Source of the DNA: Hyphomicrobiales bacterium
GTDB lineage: Bacteria > Pseudomonadota > Alphaproteobacteria > Rhizobiales > Aestuariivirgaceae
Direction: 5' to 3'
Length of the DNA stretch: 55,359 bases
NCBI GenBank assembly: GCA_026990765.1
Contig: JALXCV010000087.1
Coordinates: 1 to 55,359 of the forward strand
A model generated the notes under the pieces. The model did no database searches, was not told the DNA's origin, and saw only the letters and a program-made list of their open reading frames with translations. The position numbers and the translations under genes are program-made. Below are positions 54,107 to 55,359 of the stretch, one piece after another. Position 1 is the first letter of the stretch, and each line of letters begins with the position of its first letter.

Positions 54107-55359
54107 ATGGGACATAACAGACAGCAGGGCGGGTTTTCTGAGGCGCCGGTGGGCAAGATTGAAGGTTATCCTGATATTCCCACATCTGAAGCATTACGGC
54201 AGCGGCCTGATCCGCGGGCCGGGCAGGTGCTGGCTGATGCGCGCGCTGCATCAGCTGCAAGCGGTGTATTGCGGCCTGAATTCATAGAGGTTGAAGATTT
54301 TGTTCCCTATAAACCTGAACGTCCACCAAAATCGGCAGGTGGCACTCCATTCAAAATGGTATCTGATTTCAAGCCCCAGGGCGATCAGCCACAAGCCATA
54401 AGGGAACTGGTTGCTGGTATAGAAACGGGTGAACGTGATCAGGTGCTTTTGGGAGTAACCGGATCGGGCAAGACTTTTACCATTGCCAAGGTTATTGAGC
54501 AAACCCAGCGCCCGGCCCTGATTCTGGCCCCCAACAAGACCCTGGCTGCCCAGCTTTATGGCGAGTTCAAATCATTTTTCCCTGAAAATGCGGTTGAGTA
54601 TTTCGTATCCTATTATGACTATTACCAGCCTGAAGCCTATGTACCGCGCTCAGATACCTATATTGAAAAAGAATCCTCGATCAATGAGCAGATTGACCGT
54701 ATGCGTCATTCCGCAACCCGCTCACTTATGGAAAATGACGATGTTATTGTGGTGGCATCGGTTTCCTGCATTTATGGTATTGGTGATGTGGAAACCTATA
54801 CCGCCATGACTTTCTCGCTGAAAGTTGGTGAACAGATCAGCCAGAACCAGTTGCTGGCCGACCTTATTGCCCTGCATTACCAGCGCAATGATGGCAATTT
54901 CATTCGTGGCACTTTCCGGGTGCGCGGTGATACGGTTGAACTCTATCCTTCACATCTGGAAGATAGGGCCTGGCGCCTGTCCTTCTTTGGCGATGAACTG
55001 GAAAGCATAACTGAATTCGATCCGCTTACCGGCCATAAAATGGCGGTACTGGAAAGCCTGAAAGTATATGCCAATTCCCACTATGTAACCCCCAAGCCAA
55101 CCCTTGATCAGGCAGTCAGGCGAATCAAGATCGAGTTGCAGCAGCGACTGGAGGAATTCCACCGCAATGGCCGTTTGCTGGAAGCCCAGCGACTGGAACA
55201 ACGCACCCAGTTTGACATTGAAATGATGATGGATACAGGTTCGTGTGCCGGGATCGAAAACTACTCACGCTATCTGACCGGCAGGGCACCGGGAGAGCCA
55301 CCGCCAACCCTGTTTGAATATCTGCCCGATAATACTCTGGTATTCATCGATGAAAGCCA
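54107..55359 (+). CDS. uvrB: Excinuclease ABC subunit UvrB (5' part, runs off window)
   Basis: About 417 codons of this DNA-repair helicase are present; the gene continues past the right edge. Walker A is GVTGSGKT at 116-123, and the damage-binding beta-hairpin region is [19 protein letters not shown], followed by [13 protein letters not shown]. The N-terminus has an extra stretch of about 80 residues before the canonical [15 protein letters not shown], a feature often seen in alphaproteobacterial UvrB. No clear alphaproteobacterial LexA box (GTTC-N7-GTTC) is present in the 97 bases upstream. Confidence 0.96.
   Translation, partial: MGHNRQQGGFSEAPVGKIEGYPDIPTSEALRQRPDPRAGQVLADARAASAASGVLRPEFIEVEDFVPYKPERPPKSAGGTPFKMVSDFKPQGDQPQAIRELVAGIETGERDQVLLGVTGSGKTFTIAKVIEQTQRPALILAPNKTLAAQLYGEFKSFFPENAVEYFVSYYDYYQPEAYVPRSDTYIEKESSINEQIDRMRHSATRSLMENDDVIVVASVSCIYGIGDVETYTAMTFSLKVGEQISQNQLLADLIALHYQRNDGNFIRGTFRVRGDTVELYPSHLEDRAWRLSFFGDELESITEFDPLTGHKMAVLESLKVYANSHYVTPKPTLDQAVRRIKIELQQRLEEFHRNGRLLEAQRLEQRTQFDIEMMMDTGSCAGIENYSRYLTGRAPGEPPPTLFEYLPDNTLVFIDES

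Overview
This 55.4 kb window looks like chromosomal DNA of an alphaproteobacterium, most likely Hyphomicrobiales (Rhizobiales)-like, of moderate GC (about 45-50% by eye). The evidence is the split transhydrogenase (pntAA followed by a separate second alpha gene), petABC for cytochrome bc1, the hisS-hisZ-hisG cluster, groESL behind a perfect CIRCE element, the HAD-IIA/MaoC/ribF run, and core promoters of the CTTGAC-N17-CTATAT type. I see no insertion sequence, phage gene, CRISPR array, rRNA or tRNA. Coding density is high and no clear pseudogene was found. Genus cannot be assigned from this sequence.

Layout. 1-5 kb: pntAA/AB, an ABC1-family kinase with a small upstream gene, and an M3 peptidase. 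5-11 kb: a sigma-54 response regulator, an L,D-transpeptidase, a DUF882/M15-like protein and a small membrane protein. 11-19 kb: mtnP, petABC, trmL, a glutamine amidotransferase, an SDR, glpK and a C_GCAxxG_C_C protein. 19-26.6 kb: glycolate oxidase glcDEF with an EamA transporter, a soluble cytochrome c, and an FMN alpha-hydroxy-acid dehydrogenase overlapping a fumarylacetoacetase-fold gene. 26.6-33.2 kb: hisS-hisZ-hisG, a JmjC/cupin-like oxygenase candidate and groESL. 33-37 kb: a secreted small protein, a degenerate EAL protein (TipF-like architecture), a HAD-IIA protein, MaoC and ribF.

37-46.6 kb is the most unusual part. Eight genes on the minus strand (ferritin-like/rubrerythrin, GlpC-like, GlpA, GlpB, then POR gamma, alpha, beta and a GltD-like flavoprotein fused to a two-cluster ferredoxin domain) look like one anaerobic or micro-oxic electron-transfer module. 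They encode a complete glycerol-3-phosphate dehydrogenase of the anaerobic type beside a complete 2-oxoacid (pyruvate-type) oxidoreductase that could deliver electrons to NAD(P). This sits in a genome that also has an aerobic-type bc1 complex. A 594-bp divergent intergenic region with an FNR-type box separates it from an aminotransferase gene.

48-55.4 kb: a DeoR-family regulator (GlpR-like candidate), thiB behind a TPP riboswitch with thiN divergent, an SH3-domain protein, copA behind a CueR/MerR-type promoter, and the 5' part of uvrB.

Common thread. Many genes handle C2/C3 compounds and electrons: glpK and glpABC (glycerol), glcDEF (glycolate), the FMN alpha-hydroxy-acid dehydrogenase, POR, transhydrogenase, bc1 and cytochrome c. 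Three candidate Crp/Fnr-type boxes lie upstream of pet, cytochrome c and the POR/Glp operon, suggesting shared oxygen-responsive control; this is inference.
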